Translations under genes and position numbers: made by a program
Shown: positions 1 through 8,897 of the stretch, one piece after another
Numbering within the stretch: the stretch's first letter is position 1
Layout: each line of letters opens with the position of its first letter
The notes under the pieces: model-generated
Database searches by the model: none
Seen by the model: the letters and a program-made list of their open reading frames with translations, nothing else
Told to the model about the DNA's origin: nothing
Source of the DNA: Brevibacterium oceani
GTDB lineage: Bacteria; Actinomycetota; Actinomycetes; Actinomycetales; Brevibacteriaceae
Length of the DNA stretch: 64,000 nucleotides
Reading direction: 5' to 3'
Assembly: GCF_013623835.1 (NCBI RefSeq)
Contig: NZ_JABKDE010000003.1
Span: forward strand, 62,001 to 126,000

Positions 1-287
1 TGCGCGAGACCGCCATGCGCCTGTGCCTCGATGCCGGGTTCAGCCCGCGCACGGTCCAGGAGGCCCCCGATTCGCAGTCGATCTCTGCGCTCGTGGCCGC
101 CGGAATGGGTGTGACGATCACGTTCGACTCCGTCGCCGCCGGCTACGACTCGCGGATCACCGCCGTGCCGCTCGATCTCCCGAACGAAGCTACCCAGCTT
201 CACCTCGCATACCGCCTCGACCAACAGGACGCAGCCCTGAGCACGGTCCTCGATGTCGCCGAGGCGGCCCTGCCGACAGTCCGCTGA
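1..287 (+). CDS. LysR-family transcriptional regulator, 3' end only
   Basis: The reading frame is open from the left edge and ends at 287; the N-terminal helix-turn-helix lies outside the window. The visible stretch (LCLDAGFSP.., then SQSISALVAAGMGVTI) is the second lobe of the LysR effector-binding domain, where the segment around 'VAAGMGVTI' packs against the ligand pocket. The gene runs in the same direction as the thiolase that starts 275 nt downstream, so it may control the acyl-CoA genes that follow, but there is no direct evidence for that. An internal ATG at 15 exists but is not a real start. Confidence 0.8.
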   Translation, partial: RETAMRLCLDAGFSPRTVQEAPDSQSISALVAAGMGVTITFDSVAAGYDSRITAVPLDLPNEATQLHLAYRLDQQDAALSTVLDVAEAALPTVR

Positions 288-562
288 GCTCGGCCGGTCT
301 CACCGCCGTTCGGAAAACCTCCACACCCGCCGCCCACGCGACCGACCCCACCATCGTTCACCGCGCACGCGTCCGCCGTCGGCACATTCGCCATCGGGGC
401 GTCGGATGCCCATTCATTGAGATGACCTCTTGTCTCTCGCGATCTATTCGGATATGTTCATAAATCAGAATGTATTGATATCAGCATCGGCAGTGATGCC
501 GAAGGGATCGATGCCTCACCGCCGCAGCAGGACGGCTCGATCACAACCCAAAGGGAGACTCT

Positions 563-1786
563 GTGTCCGAAGACATCGTCATCTGCGAACCTCTCCGCTC
601 CCCCGTGGGCGGATTCGGCGGACAGTTCAAGAACGTTCCGCATGAGGAGCTCGGCCGACAGGTCCTCGCAGCTCTGCTGGAGAAGACCAACCTGCCGGGC
701 GAGGCCATTGAGGATGTCATCCTCGGCAACTGCTACCCGCACATGGAGACTCCGGCGATCGGCCGCGTCGTCGCACTCAATGCGGGACTGCCGATCACCG
801 TTCCCGGCCGCCAGGTCGACCGTCGCTGCGGCTCCGGCCTGCAGGCGATCGCCGACGCCCACGCGATGATCTCAGCCGGTTTCGCCGACCTCGTCGTTGC
901 CGGCGGCGTCGAGTCGATGAGCCGCGCACCGTTCTTCAACGAGGAGATCCGGTGGGGCGTCAAGGGCGGCAACATCGAACTCAAGGACGGTCTCGTCCGC
1001 GGCCGCCTCACCGCCGGCGGCAACGATTACCCGGTGCCCGGAGGAATGATCGAAACCGCGGAGAACCTGCGTCGGGAGTACAAGATCTCGCGGGAGGACC
1101 AGGACGCCTACGCCGTTGAATCGCATCGTCGGGCCGCCTCGGCGACGGAAGAAGGGAAGTTCGCCGACGAGATCGTGCCGATCACGCTGCCGGCCACCAG
1201 GAAGACCCCCGAACAGGTCATCACGACCGACGAGCACATCCGTCCCGGATCGACGGTCGAGAAGCTCGCGAAGCTCAAGCCGATGCTCGGGAAGTCCGAC
1301 GATGAGGCCACGGTGACCGCCGGCAATGCCTCGGGCCAGAACGATGGTGCCGCGCTGTGCATCGTCACCACCGCAGCCAAGGCCGCCGAGCTGGGTCTGC
1401 GGGTCTTCGCCCGCATGCGCAGCTGGGCGGTGGCCGGAGTGCCGCCGAAGACGATGGGCATCGGCCCGGTCCCCGCGACTGCGAAGGCACTGCAGCAGGC
1501 GGGTCTCGAACTCGGCGATATCGACCTCATCGAACTCAACGAGGCATTCGCGGCGCAGGTGCTCGCCTGCACGACCGAATGGAAGCTGTCCGAATCCGAC
1601 TTCGCCGAGCGTCTCAACGTCAACGGCTCGGGCATCTCACTCGGCCACCCGGTCGGTGCCACCGGTGGGCGCATCCTCGCCACCCTGCTGCGCGAGATGG
1701 ATCGCCGCGAATCGCGCTACGGCCTCGAGACCATGTGCATCGGCGGCGGTCAGGGCATGGCAGCCGTCTTCGAACGCGTGGCCTGA
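563..1786 (+). CDS. Thiolase (acetyl-CoA C-acetyltransferase family)
   Basis: A 407-residue thiolase that should catalyse CoA-dependent cleavage of 3-ketoacyl-CoA, or the reverse condensation, in the cytosol. The nucleophilic Cys89 sits in VDRRCGSGLQAI. The C-terminal half carries GHPVGATGG with His362, and the second catalytic Cys392 is in TMCIGGGQG. The length matches the family. The start is GTG at 563, chosen because AAAGGGAGA lies just upstream. A CoA-transferase and an acyl-CoA dehydrogenase follow on the same strand, so the three probably act on one acyl-CoA. No enoyl-CoA hydratase or 3-hydroxyacyl-CoA dehydrogenase is present here, so the cluster is incomplete as a beta-oxidation set. 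A hairpin at 1846-1884 separates it from the next gene. Confidence 0.93.
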   Translation: MSEDIVICEPLRSPVGGFGGQFKNVPHEELGRQVLAALLEKTNLPGEAIEDVILGNCYPHMETPAIGRVVALNAGLPITVPGRQVDRRCGSGLQAIADAHAMISAGFADLVVAGGVESMSRAPFFNEEIRWGVKGGNIELKDGLVRGRLTAGGNDYPVPGGMIETAENLRREYKISREDQDAYAVESHRRAASATEEGKFADEIVPITLPATRKTPEQVITTDEHIRPGSTVEKLAKLKPMLGKSDDEATVTAGNASGQNDGAALCIVTTAAKAAELGLRVFARMRSWAVAGVPPKTMGIGPVPATAKALQQAGLELGDIDLIELNEAFAAQVLACTTEWKLSESDFAERLNVNGSGISLGHPVGATGGRILATLLREMDRRESRYGLETMCIGGGQGMAAVFERVA

Positions 1787-1845
1787 CAGGACGGACTCGC
1801 CTGAGGCTGATCGACTCGAGGAGCCAGCAGCTCACCGCAGGCCGA

Positions 1846-1884
1846 GTGAAGGGCCGTCCGCGTCTTTCGCGGGCGGCCCTTCAC
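1846..1884 (+). terminator. Hairpin terminator after the thiolase gene
   Basis: Arms 1846-1861 and 1869-1884 pair over 16 bp with one G-U wobble around a 7-nt loop (GTCTTTC). The stem is very GC-rich and no T-run follows, as is common in actinobacteria. It lies 60 nt after the thiolase stop codon. Confidence 0.65.
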
Positions 1885-2004
1885 GCCGACTCAAGCCACC
1901 CCAGGGACGGACCGCCCGTCAGCGCTCGATCCAGTCCGGCACCTCGGACGAAATCCGCGGAGACCCCGTTGTCTTCGCCCAGGTCAGCGCCGAGGATGAG
2001 GAAC

Positions 2005-3147
2005 ATGAACGCAACGAAGCAGCTGCTGACCGGGGTTCGGGTCGCCGATTTCTCCCGAGTCCTCGCCGGTCCCTACGCCACGGCGATGCTCGCCGATCAG
2101 GGCGCCGAGGTCATCAAGATCGAGATGCCCGGCCACGGGGACGATTCCCGACATCTCGGACCCTTCACCGAATCCGGGTCGACTTACTTCACCGGCCTCA
2201 ATCGCGGAAAGCGCTCGATCGAGGCCGATCTCAAGGACCCGGAAGACCACGCTCGCCTGCTCGATCTCATCAAGAGCTGCGATGTCGTCGTCGAGAACTT
2301 CCGGCCCGGAGTCGCCGCAAAGCTCGGCCTGTCATATAAGGACCTCAAGGCCGTCAAGCCCGATATCGTCTACGCGTCGATCTCCGGATTCGGACAGCAC
2401 GGCGCCCAAGCAAAACGCCCCGCCTACGACACCGTCATTCAAGCCCTGAGCGGGCTCATGGCCTCGACCGGCTTCCCCGACGGCTCCCCCACCCGAGTCG
2501 GCGAATCCATCGCCGACGTCTCCGCCGGAGTCTTCGCCGCCTTCGGCATCGCCTCGGCGCTCTTCCACCGCCAGACGACCGGCGAGGGCGCCCATATCGA
2601 CATTCCGATGCTCGACGTCATGCTCGCCATGCAGCCGACGAACGCTTCCCTCCACTCCGCCGGATCCGCCCCCACCCGGGTCGGCAACCGCCACCCCGTT
2701 TCGGCACCGTTCGACACCTATCGCGCCGCCGACGGACTCCTCGTCATCGCCGTGGCCAACGACCGACTCTTCGCCACCCTGGCCGCCACCCTCGGCAAGC
2801 CGGAGCTGGCCACCGATCCGCGCTTCGCCACCGACGGCCATCGATCGGACAACGACGAGGCTCTGCGCATCGAGATCGAAGAATTCACCACCGGGCGCAC
2901 CGTGAGCGAGCTGTGCGGGATCTTCGATGCCGCCGGAATCCCGAACTCTCCCGTCCTCGATTTCGCCGAGGCGGTCACCGGCCCCATCGGCTCCGATCGC
3001 GATCTCACTGCCACCGACCCCCGGTCCGGGCACGCCTTCCTCGGCCACCCGCTCCTCGTCGACGGCACCCGCCCTGCGTCCGCGCTTCCGGCACCCCGCC
3101 TCGGCGAACACAACGCCGACTTCGCCGCACCCACCGACGCACCCTGA
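2005..3147 (+). CDS. Family III CoA-transferase (CaiB/BaiF type)
   Basis: A 380-residue class III CoA-transferase, which moves CoA from an acyl-CoA donor to a free carboxylic acid through an enzyme-aspartyl intermediate. The N-terminal VADFSRVLAGPYATAMLADQGAEVIKIE and the VVVENFRPGVAAKLGL segment are family hallmarks. Asp171 in ADVSAGVFAAFGI aligns with the catalytic Asp of formyl-CoA transferase and CaiB. The start at ATG 2005 is preferred over ATG 1996 because GAGGA lies at usable spacing only for the former. The acyl-CoA dehydrogenase follows 141 nt downstream, suggesting that this enzyme activates the acid that the dehydrogenase then oxidises. The substrate cannot be read from sequence. 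Confidence 0.9.
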   Translation: MNATKQLLTGVRVADFSRVLAGPYATAMLADQGAEVIKIEMPGHGDDSRHLGPFTESGSTYFTGLNRGKRSIEADLKDPEDHARLLDLIKSCDVVVENFRPGVAAKLGLSYKDLKAVKPDIVYASISGFGQHGAQAKRPAYDTVIQALSGLMASTGFPDGSPTRVGESIADVSAGVFAAFGIASALFHRQTTGEGAHIDIPMLDVMLAMQPTNASLHSAGSAPTRVGNRHPVSAPFDTYRAADGLLVIAVANDRLFATLAATLGKPELATDPRFATDGHRSDNDEALRIEIEEFTTGRTVSELCGIFDAAGIPNSPVLDFAEAVTGPIGSDRDLTATDPRSGHAFLGHPLLVDGTRPASALPAPRLGEHNADFAAPTDAP

Positions 3148-3288
3148 CCTGACCAGCTGGCGCCAATCTCGCCGAGGCGGCGCACTCCGCACGATTCCCC
3201 TGGCCTCTCCCTCGGGATTCCCCCATCTTCACGATCCGGGTCCCGTCCAATTCCATCGAACCGATCCCCACTGCAAAGGAGCACTCTT

Positions 3289-4428
3289 ATGGCCTTCGAC
3301 ATCACCGCCGACGAACAGGAACTCGTCGACGCCGTCGCCACGATCAGCAAGGACGTCCTCGTCCCACAGGCCGCGGCCGCCGACGCGAACGAACGCGTCT
3401 CCGACGAAACCCTGAAGACCCTCGCCGAGGTGGGGGTCATGGGGCTCAACGTGCCCGAGGAATTCGGCGGGCCCGGCGTCGGTTCGGTGGCGATGAGCCA
3501 GATGGTCGCCGCCATCACCGAGGCGTGCGCATCGACCGCGTCGATCGTCACCGCACAGTTCCTCGCCACCGACTCGATCCTCCTCGGCGGCACCGATGCC
3601 CAACGCGAAGCGTGGCTGCCACGTGCCGCTGCCGGCGAGGTCATCGGCGCTTTCGGGCTCACCGAGCCGGGTGCCGGTTCGAACCCGGCGGAGATGTCGA
3701 CGAAGGCCACACGGGTCGACGGTGGTTGGCATCTCAAGGGCACGAAGTGCTTCATCACCAACGCCGGCTTCGCGGACTTCATCATCGTCTATGCGAAGAC
3801 CGACGTCGATGCCGGCCACAAGGGCATCAGCGCATTCATCGTCGACACCGCGGCCGCCTCGGCGGGGCTGGATTTCAATCCCCCGGAGAAGACGATGGGC
3901 CTGCGCGGCAGCCCGGTCTTCGAATTCGTCATCGACACGGTCGTCCCCGAGGATGCCCTCCTCGGGAACGCAGGCGAGGGCTTCACCACGGCGATGCGCG
4001 TGCTCGACCGTGGTCGCATCGAGGTCGCGGCGATGAGCCTGGGAATCGGCAAGGCCGCTCTCGACGCCGCCGTGGATTGGGCGGGCGAGCGCAAGATCAG
4101 CGGGAAACCGCTGGGCCGCCTGCAGGGCATCGCGTTCAAGCTCGCGGACATGTACACGAAGTACCGGTCGGCGTGGCTGCTGACAATGGACGCCGCCGAA
4201 CAGCGCGATTCGGGGGTCGATTTCACCCGGTCTTCGGCCACGGCAAAGCTCGCCGCCTCCGAGGCGGCCGCGTACATCGCCGATGAAGCCCTGCAGATCC
4301 ACGGCGGCTACGGCTTCACCCGGGACTTTCCGCTCGAACGCTACGTTCGCGATGCCCGAATCTACCGCATCTACGAAGGCTCGTCGGAGATCCAGCGCAC
4401 GATCATCGCGCGCTCTCTGTCGAAATAG
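3289..4428 (+). CDS. Acyl-CoA dehydrogenase
   Basis: A 379-residue FAD enzyme that introduces an alpha-beta double bond into an acyl-CoA and passes electrons to ETF. FGLTEPGAGSN (around residue 120) is the FAD/substrate motif, and IHGGYGFTRDFPLERYVRDARI is the C-terminal signature. Glu363 in YEGSSEIQ is at the catalytic base position of short- and medium-chain enzymes. AAAGGAG precedes ATG 3289. It groups with the thiolase and CoA-transferase upstream. Length and motifs suit a short or branched-chain acyl-CoA dehydrogenase; the chain specificity is unknown. Confidence 0.93.
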   Translation: MAFDITADEQELVDAVATISKDVLVPQAAAADANERVSDETLKTLAEVGVMGLNVPEEFGGPGVGSVAMSQMVAAITEACASTASIVTAQFLATDSILLGGTDAQREAWLPRAAAGEVIGAFGLTEPGAGSNPAEMSTKATRVDGGWHLKGTKCFITNAGFADFIIVYAKTDVDAGHKGISAFIVDTAAASAGLDFNPPEKTMGLRGSPVFEFVIDTVVPEDALLGNAGEGFTTAMRVLDRGRIEVAAMSLGIGKAALDAAVDWAGERKISGKPLGRLQGIAFKLADMYTKYRSAWLLTMDAAEQRDSGVDFTRSSATAKLAASEAAAYIADEALQIHGGYGFTRDFPLERYVRDARIYRIYEGSSEIQRTIIARSLSK

Positions 4429-4669
4429 CGGCCGGTGCGGCCGGGAGACCGGGCGCGAAACAGCACCGAAACGTGTCGGAGTCTACGATCGGCACGGTAT
4501 CTGAGGGCGAGTCGGTCGCTCCTCGGACCCCCGCTCCGATGTCCGGACGTTCCGGGCCGCCTCGGCGAGATTTTCCGATATTTCGGACAGAAAGTGTGAT
4601 CTGGACCTCGTCGGGTGTTGTGCAGTGGTGTCACACTGAACCAGATTCATCAGTCCGAAGGAGACAATC

Positions 4670-6100
4670 ATGGCTAGTACGACCAATTCGGGGATCGAGA
4701 AGCGGTCCATCGAGATGGTGCCTGACGCCGAGCGTCACGGAACGCCACGTTCCCAGTTCACTCTGTGGTTCGGCGCCAACACTCAGATCACCGCGATCGT
4801 CGACGGGGCTCTGGCCGTCGTCTTCGGTGCCGACGCGCTGTGGGCCATCATCGGCCTGCTCATCGGCAACATCATCGGCGGAATCGTCATGGCGCTGCAC
4901 TCGGCGCAAGGTCCGCAGCTGGGTCTGCCGCAGATGATCTCCTCGCGTGCCCAGTTCGGCATCATCGGTGCGATCATCCCGCTCGTGCTCGTCGTGCTCA
5001 TGTACATCGGCTTCGCCTCGACCGGAGCGGTCCTGTCCGGCCAGGCCGTCAACCTCATCATCGGCGTGCAGACTCCGTGGATCGGCATCGTCATCTTCGG
5101 CGCACTCACCGCGCTGGTGGCCCTGCTGGGATATAAGTACATCCATGTGCTCGGGCGGATCTCCTCGGTGACGGGTCTTCTCGGTTTCCTCTTCATCACC
5201 TACTGTGTGCTCACGCAGGTCGATGTCCCCGGACTGATCTCGGGTTCGTCGTTCGCCTTCCCCGCCTTCCTCTCCGCGATCGCCCTGTCCGTGGGCTGGC
5301 AGCTGACCTACGGCCCCTACGTCGCCGACTATTCGCGATACCTGCCGCGGTCGACCCCGTCGTCGAAGACCTTCTGGTTCACCTTCGGCGGATCGGTCAT
5401 CGGATCGCAGTGGTCGATGACCCTCGGCGCGCTCATCGGGGCCGCCGCCATGACGGAATCCGGCAACGAATTCGTCGAGAACCAGGTCGCCTACGTCGGT
5501 GACATCGTCGGCGGTGGCGTCTTCGCGCTCCTCATCTTCATCGTCATCCTGCTGGGCAAGCTCACCGTCAACACGCTCAACGCCTACGGTGCGTTCATGT
5601 GCACGCTGACGATCCTCACCTCCTTCGGCAACAAGGCGACGATCCGTCGCTGGACCCGCGCGGTCTTCGTCATCGGCATCGTCACACTCACCGTGCTTGT
5701 GGCGCTCCTGGCCTCGGCGGACTTCCTCGCGAACTTCAAGAACTTCGTGCTCGCGCTGCTCATGGTGTTCACGCCCTGGAGCGTCATCAACCTCACCGAC
5801 TACTACCTCATCTCGAAGGACCGCTTCGACATCCCAGCCTTCTACGACCGTCATGGTCGCTACGGCAACTGGAACTGGCGCGCGCTTCTCGCCTACGGCA
5901 TCGGCGTCCTCATCCAGATCCCATTCCTCGCTCAGTCCTTCTACACCGGACCGCTGGTCGCCAAACTCGGCGGCGCGGACATCTCGTGGCTCGTGGGCAT
6001 CGTCGTCACCTTCGTCCTCTACTTCGTGCTCATCCGCAACCACGGAGTCGCCCCGAAGGAGACGATCTACCCCAGCCTCGAGGAACTCGAGCGCAAGTGA
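4670..6100 (+). CDS. NCS1-family nucleobase/cation permease
   Basis: A 476-residue polytopic membrane protein of the nucleobase:cation symporter-1 (purine-cytosine permease) family, with about 12 hydrophobic segments. The N-terminal FTLWFGANTQITAIVDGAL and the mid-protein LSVGWQLTYGPYVADYSRYLPR (split here by position, around residues 200-225) are typical of CodB-like carriers. AAGGAGA precedes ATG 4670. It stands alone between the acyl-CoA genes and the Nramp-like operon. Probable substrates are cytosine, purines, allantoin, hydantoin or a vitamin. No nucleobase catabolic gene is adjacent, although hydantoinase-like genes lie about 20 kb away. A 470-codon antisense reading frame over it is a codon-bias shadow. 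Confidence 0.88.
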   Translation: MASTTNSGIEKRSIEMVPDAERHGTPRSQFTLWFGANTQITAIVDGALAVVFGADALWAIIGLLIGNIIGGIVMALHSAQGPQLGLPQMISSRAQFGIIGAIIPLVLVVLMYIGFASTGAVLSGQAVNLIIGVQTPWIGIVIFGALTALVALLGYKYIHVLGRISSVTGLLGFLFITYCVLTQVDVPGLISGSSFAFPAFLSAIALSVGWQLTYGPYVADYSRYLPRSTPSSKTFWFTFGGSVIGSQWSMTLGALIGAAAMTESGNEFVENQVAYVGDIVGGGVFALLIFIVILLGKLTVNTLNAYGAFMCTLTILTSFGNKATIRRWTRAVFVIGIVTLTVLVALLASADFLANFKNFVLALLMVFTPWSVINLTDYYLISKDRFDIPAFYDRHGRYGNWNWRALLAYGIGVLIQIPFLAQSFYTGPLVAKLGGADISWLVGIVVTFVLYFVLIRNHGVAPKETIYPSLEELERK

Positions 6101-6440
6101 GCCCCACCCTCACCGAGGCGGCACTGCCCATCCCGGGCAGCTGACCTCGGCGGGGTGGTTCCGCTCCTCCAACGGCCGTCGGCCGGCAACGTGCTTCGCT
6201 GCCGACCGGCGGCCGTCGTCGATAGCTCACTCCGGTCAAATCGCCACACCTCGCTCACAACGAGCACTCCAGCATCGTCGAGCCACCCCATATGCGCGGT
6301 TCATGCATTCGTGCTGCGCACATCACGCAATCGGTGGCACACTTGCATGAGCCGTGCCGACCGGGCCGTCGTCCTTCGATTCGCCCCGAGACACCGGCAC
6401 GATCACTGGACAGATCCACCTTCGTGCAAGGAAGCCGAGT
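6101..6440. other. 340-nt intergenic region with a hairpin and two DeoR-type sites
   Basis: The left part has an imperfect GC-rich inverted repeat (about 6172-6221, CGGCCGTCGGCCGGCA against TGCCGACCGGCGGCCG), likely a terminator for the NCS1 permease, and one CCGAGGCGG motif at about 6113. The right part holds two tandem operator-like sites (6293-6307 and 6315-6329) and the ribosome site AAGGAAG for the next gene. I see no coding sequence. Confidence 0.5.
6293..6329. promoter_or_regulatory. Tandem candidate DeoR operators upstream of the Nramp-like operon
   Basis: Two sites fit TGCGYR-N3-YRYGCA: TGCGCG-GTT-CATGCA at 6293-6307 and TGCGCA-CAT-CACGCA at 6315-6329. They start 22 bp apart, about two helical turns. 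The same pair arrangement occurs at 12330-12365, and a related site occurs at 18566-18580. They lie 110-150 nt before the start codon at 6441. That the neighbouring DeoR protein binds here is an inference. Confidence 0.5.
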
Positions 6441-7874
6441 ATGACCGCGCAGAACATCGACCGGGACGACCGCGCAGGCGCCGACGCCGCCGTCGACCCC
6501 TACCATCTCGACCCCAAGGACGTGCTCGAACCGCCCACGACCTTTGCGGGCAAGCTCAAGTACCTCGGTCCCGGTCTTGTCATCTCGGCCGCGGTCATCG
6601 GCTCCGGCGAACTCATCACCACCACGGCGCTCGGGGCCAAAGCCGGATTCGTCCTCCTCTGGCTCGTCATCATCTCCACCGCGGTCAAGGTTTGGGTCCA
6701 GCTCGAGCTCGCGCAGTGGACCATCCTCTCCGGCAAGCCCGCGCTCGAAGGCTACGGCCACGTCGGTCCCCGCCTCATCGGGCGTGCCGGGTGGATCAAC
6801 CTGCTGTGGATCCTCATGGACTTCGCGAAGGTCCTCCAGCGCGGCGGCATCATCGGCGGTGCCGTCGCTGCACTGAGCATCATGCTGCCCGTCTTCGGCG
6901 AGCCGCTCTCGACTCCGTCCCTCGTCTTCTGGACGGTCGTCTCGCTTGCGGTCGTCATCGCCCTGCTCGTGACGAACAGGTACAGCATCGTCGAGAAGTT
7001 CTCCGTCGGCGCGGTCATCATCTTCACGGTCTCCACCGTCGGACTCGCAGTATCGCTGCCCTTCACCGACTTCGCCTACACCTCGGCGGACGTCATGAGC
7101 GGACTGACCTTCGCCATTCCCGCCGGCACCCTGGGCTTCGCGGTCGCGATGTTCGGGATCACCGGCGTCGGCGCCGACGAGATGACGACCTACACATACT
7201 GGTGCCTGGAGAAGGGCTACGCCCGCTATACCGGCCCCAATGACGGCAGCACCGAACGCGCCCGCCGTGCCCGGGGGTGGATCTCGGTCATGCGCACCGA
7301 CGTGCTCGTCTCCTGGATCGTCTCGACCGTGTGCACGATGTCCTTCTACGTCATCGGCGCGGCCATCCTCCACCCGCAGAACCTCGTCCCCGAGGGCAAC
7401 GACATGATCACCACACTGTCGTCGATGTACTCTTCGACGATGGGCGAGGCCGGTCACTGGATCTTCCTCATCGGCGCCTTCGCGGTCCTCTTCTCGACCT
7501 TCATCGCCTCGACTGCGAGCGTGCCCCGACTGTGGACGAATACGGTGTCCATCCTCGGTGTCTTCGACTGGGAGAACACACTCACCCGTGGACGCATCAT
7601 CCGTGTGCTCACCGTGGTCTTCCCGATCATCTGGGCGCTGAGCTACCTGATCATCCAATCCCCGGTGATCATGGTCCAGATCGGATGTGTGGCCAGCGGC
7701 GTCTTCCTCGTCGCCGTCGTCATCGCCGTCTGGTACCTTCGCTCACGAGAGGTGCCGGCCGAATTCAGGTCCAACCACTTCTTCACGGTGATGCTCGTCT
7801 TCGCTTCGCTGGCGATCGGACTGCTGGGAATCTACACCGTGTTCGAGACCTTCGGAATCGAGATCGGAGCCTGA
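6441..7874 (+). CDS. Nramp-like carrier lacking the DPGN metal-binding motif
   Basis: A 477-residue membrane protein with about 11 hydrophobic segments and the Nramp fold signature LGPGLVISAAVIGSGELITT near residue 45. In true Nramp metal carriers this TM1 segment reads DPGN; here it is GSGE. The TM6 MPH motif is replaced by GADEMTTYTYW. It is therefore probably an Nramp-related carrier for something other than Mn or Fe, though Mg-type relatives also lack DPGN. ATG 6441 is chosen because AAGGAAG precedes it; the reading frame extends 87 nt further upstream with no ribosome site. Its TGA overlaps the ATG of the dehydrogenase by 1 nt, so the two are co-translated. Two DeoR-type sites lie upstream. 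Confidence 0.85.
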   Translation: MTAQNIDRDDRAGADAAVDPYHLDPKDVLEPPTTFAGKLKYLGPGLVISAAVIGSGELITTTALGAKAGFVLLWLVIISTAVKVWVQLELAQWTILSGKPALEGYGHVGPRLIGRAGWINLLWILMDFAKVLQRGGIIGGAVAALSIMLPVFGEPLSTPSLVFWTVVSLAVVIALLVTNRYSIVEKFSVGAVIIFTVSTVGLAVSLPFTDFAYTSADVMSGLTFAIPAGTLGFAVAMFGITGVGADEMTTYTYWCLEKGYARYTGPNDGSTERARRARGWISVMRTDVLVSWIVSTVCTMSFYVIGAAILHPQNLVPEGNDMITTLSSMYSSTMGEAGHWIFLIGAFAVLFSTFIASTASVPRLWTNTVSILGVFDWENTLTRGRIIRVLTVVFPIIWALSYLIIQSPVIMVQIGCVASGVFLVAVVIAVWYLRSREVPAEFRSNHFFTVMLVFASLAIGLLGIYTVFETFGIEIGA

Positions 7875-8818
7875 TGCGCCTCACCGTCCTCACCCCGTCT
7901 TTCGGTAAGCAGTCGAATACCCCTCGCGCTCGCGCAGACGAGCTCGGCCTCGACCTCGACTACCGGACCGAGAATCATCCCAAATCCGGGCAAGACCTCA
8001 TCGAGTCGATCTCCGGCGCCGAGGCGGTCATCGTCGGACTCGATCGGATCGACGCCGAGGTGCTCGCTGCCTGCCCCGAGCTCAAGGTCGTGGCCAAACA
8101 CGGTGCCGGAGTCGACAACATCGACCTTGCCGCCGCGGCTGCGGCCGGCGTCACCGTCGTCAACACCCCGGGAGCCAATGCGGAGTCCGTCGCCGACCTC
8201 ACCATCGGATTCCTCATCATGGGAGCTCGTCGGATCCGCGAAGCCGAGGACTCACTGCGAGATGGCAAGTGGGGCGTATTCTTCGGTTCGCAGCTGAGCG
8301 GCAAGCGGCTCGGCATCCTCGGCTTCGGCCGTATCGGTCGCGCCGTCGCCAAGCGCGCCGCCGGCTTCGATCTCGAAATCGCGGCGTATGATCCGTTCGT
8401 CCCCGACGATGCTATCGCCGAGGCCGGTGTGGAGCCCCGATCCCTCGCCGAGGTGGTCGCCGGGTCCGATTTCCTCACCCTCCATCTCCCCGGCGGAGAG
8501 GAGCCGCTCCTTGATGCAGAACTCATCGCCGCGCTGCCGGACGGCGCCGGCCTGATCAACGCGGCCCGCGGTGGACTCGTCGACGAGGCGGCCCTGGCCG
8601 AGAGCCTTCACAGCGGTCGCCTCTCCTTCGCCGCACTCGATGCCTTCGCGACCGAGCCGCCGAGCGCCGATGACCCTCTCCTGTCCACGCCGAACCTCAT
8701 CGCGACCCCGCACATCGGCGCCTACTCAGATATTGCGAACGCGAACATGGGCACCTGGGCGGTCGAAGACGTCGTGCGCGTTCTCAACGGTGAGGAGCCG
8801 CGATTCCCCGTCCGGTGA
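7874..8818 (+). CDS. D-isomer-specific 2-hydroxyacid dehydrogenase
   Basis: A 314-residue NAD(P)-dependent dehydrogenase related to phosphoglycerate dehydrogenase; it oxidises a 2-hydroxy acid to the 2-keto acid, or the reverse. The Rossmann motif GFGRIGRAV is near residue 146. The catalytic triad is visible: Arg in NAARGGLV, Glu in FATEPPS and His in TPHIGAYS. No ACT domain follows, unlike long SerA. The start ATG overlaps the stop of the Nramp-like gene (TGATG), which implies translational coupling. A 2-hydroxyacid such as a tetronate or glycerate fits the kinase-PdxA2 genes nearby, but the exact substrate is not visible. Confidence 0.92.
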   Translation: MRLTVLTPSFGKQSNTPRARADELGLDLDYRTENHPKSGQDLIESISGAEAVIVGLDRIDAEVLAACPELKVVAKHGAGVDNIDLAAAAAAGVTVVNTPGANAESVADLTIGFLIMGARRIREAEDSLRDGKWGVFFGSQLSGKRLGILGFGRIGRAVAKRAAGFDLEIAAYDPFVPDDAIAEAGVEPRSLAEVVAGSDFLTLHLPGGEEPLLDAELIAALPDGAGLINAARGGLVDEAALAESLHSGRLSFAALDAFATEPPSADDPLLSTPNLIATPHIGAYSDIANANMGTWAVEDVVRVLNGEEPRFPVR

Positions 8819-8897
8819 GGTGCCCGAGACGAGCTTCGCCCCAACCGCCTTCGTGGAACAGTCACGTGACGTCTCGTCAACAGCCGTGTCGAGCGGT

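Noticed and set aside
4594..4647. ATCTGG...CCAGAT pairing in the leader of the NCS1 permease as a riboswitch
   Set aside because: Only 6-bp arms with a long loop and no conserved core of a known riboswitch class.
4631..6043. 470-codon antisense frame over the NCS1 permease, rich in Asp, Glu and Arg
   Set aside because: It follows from GC-rich third positions in the permease and has no ribosome site or recognisable domain; the plus-strand protein is a clear permease.
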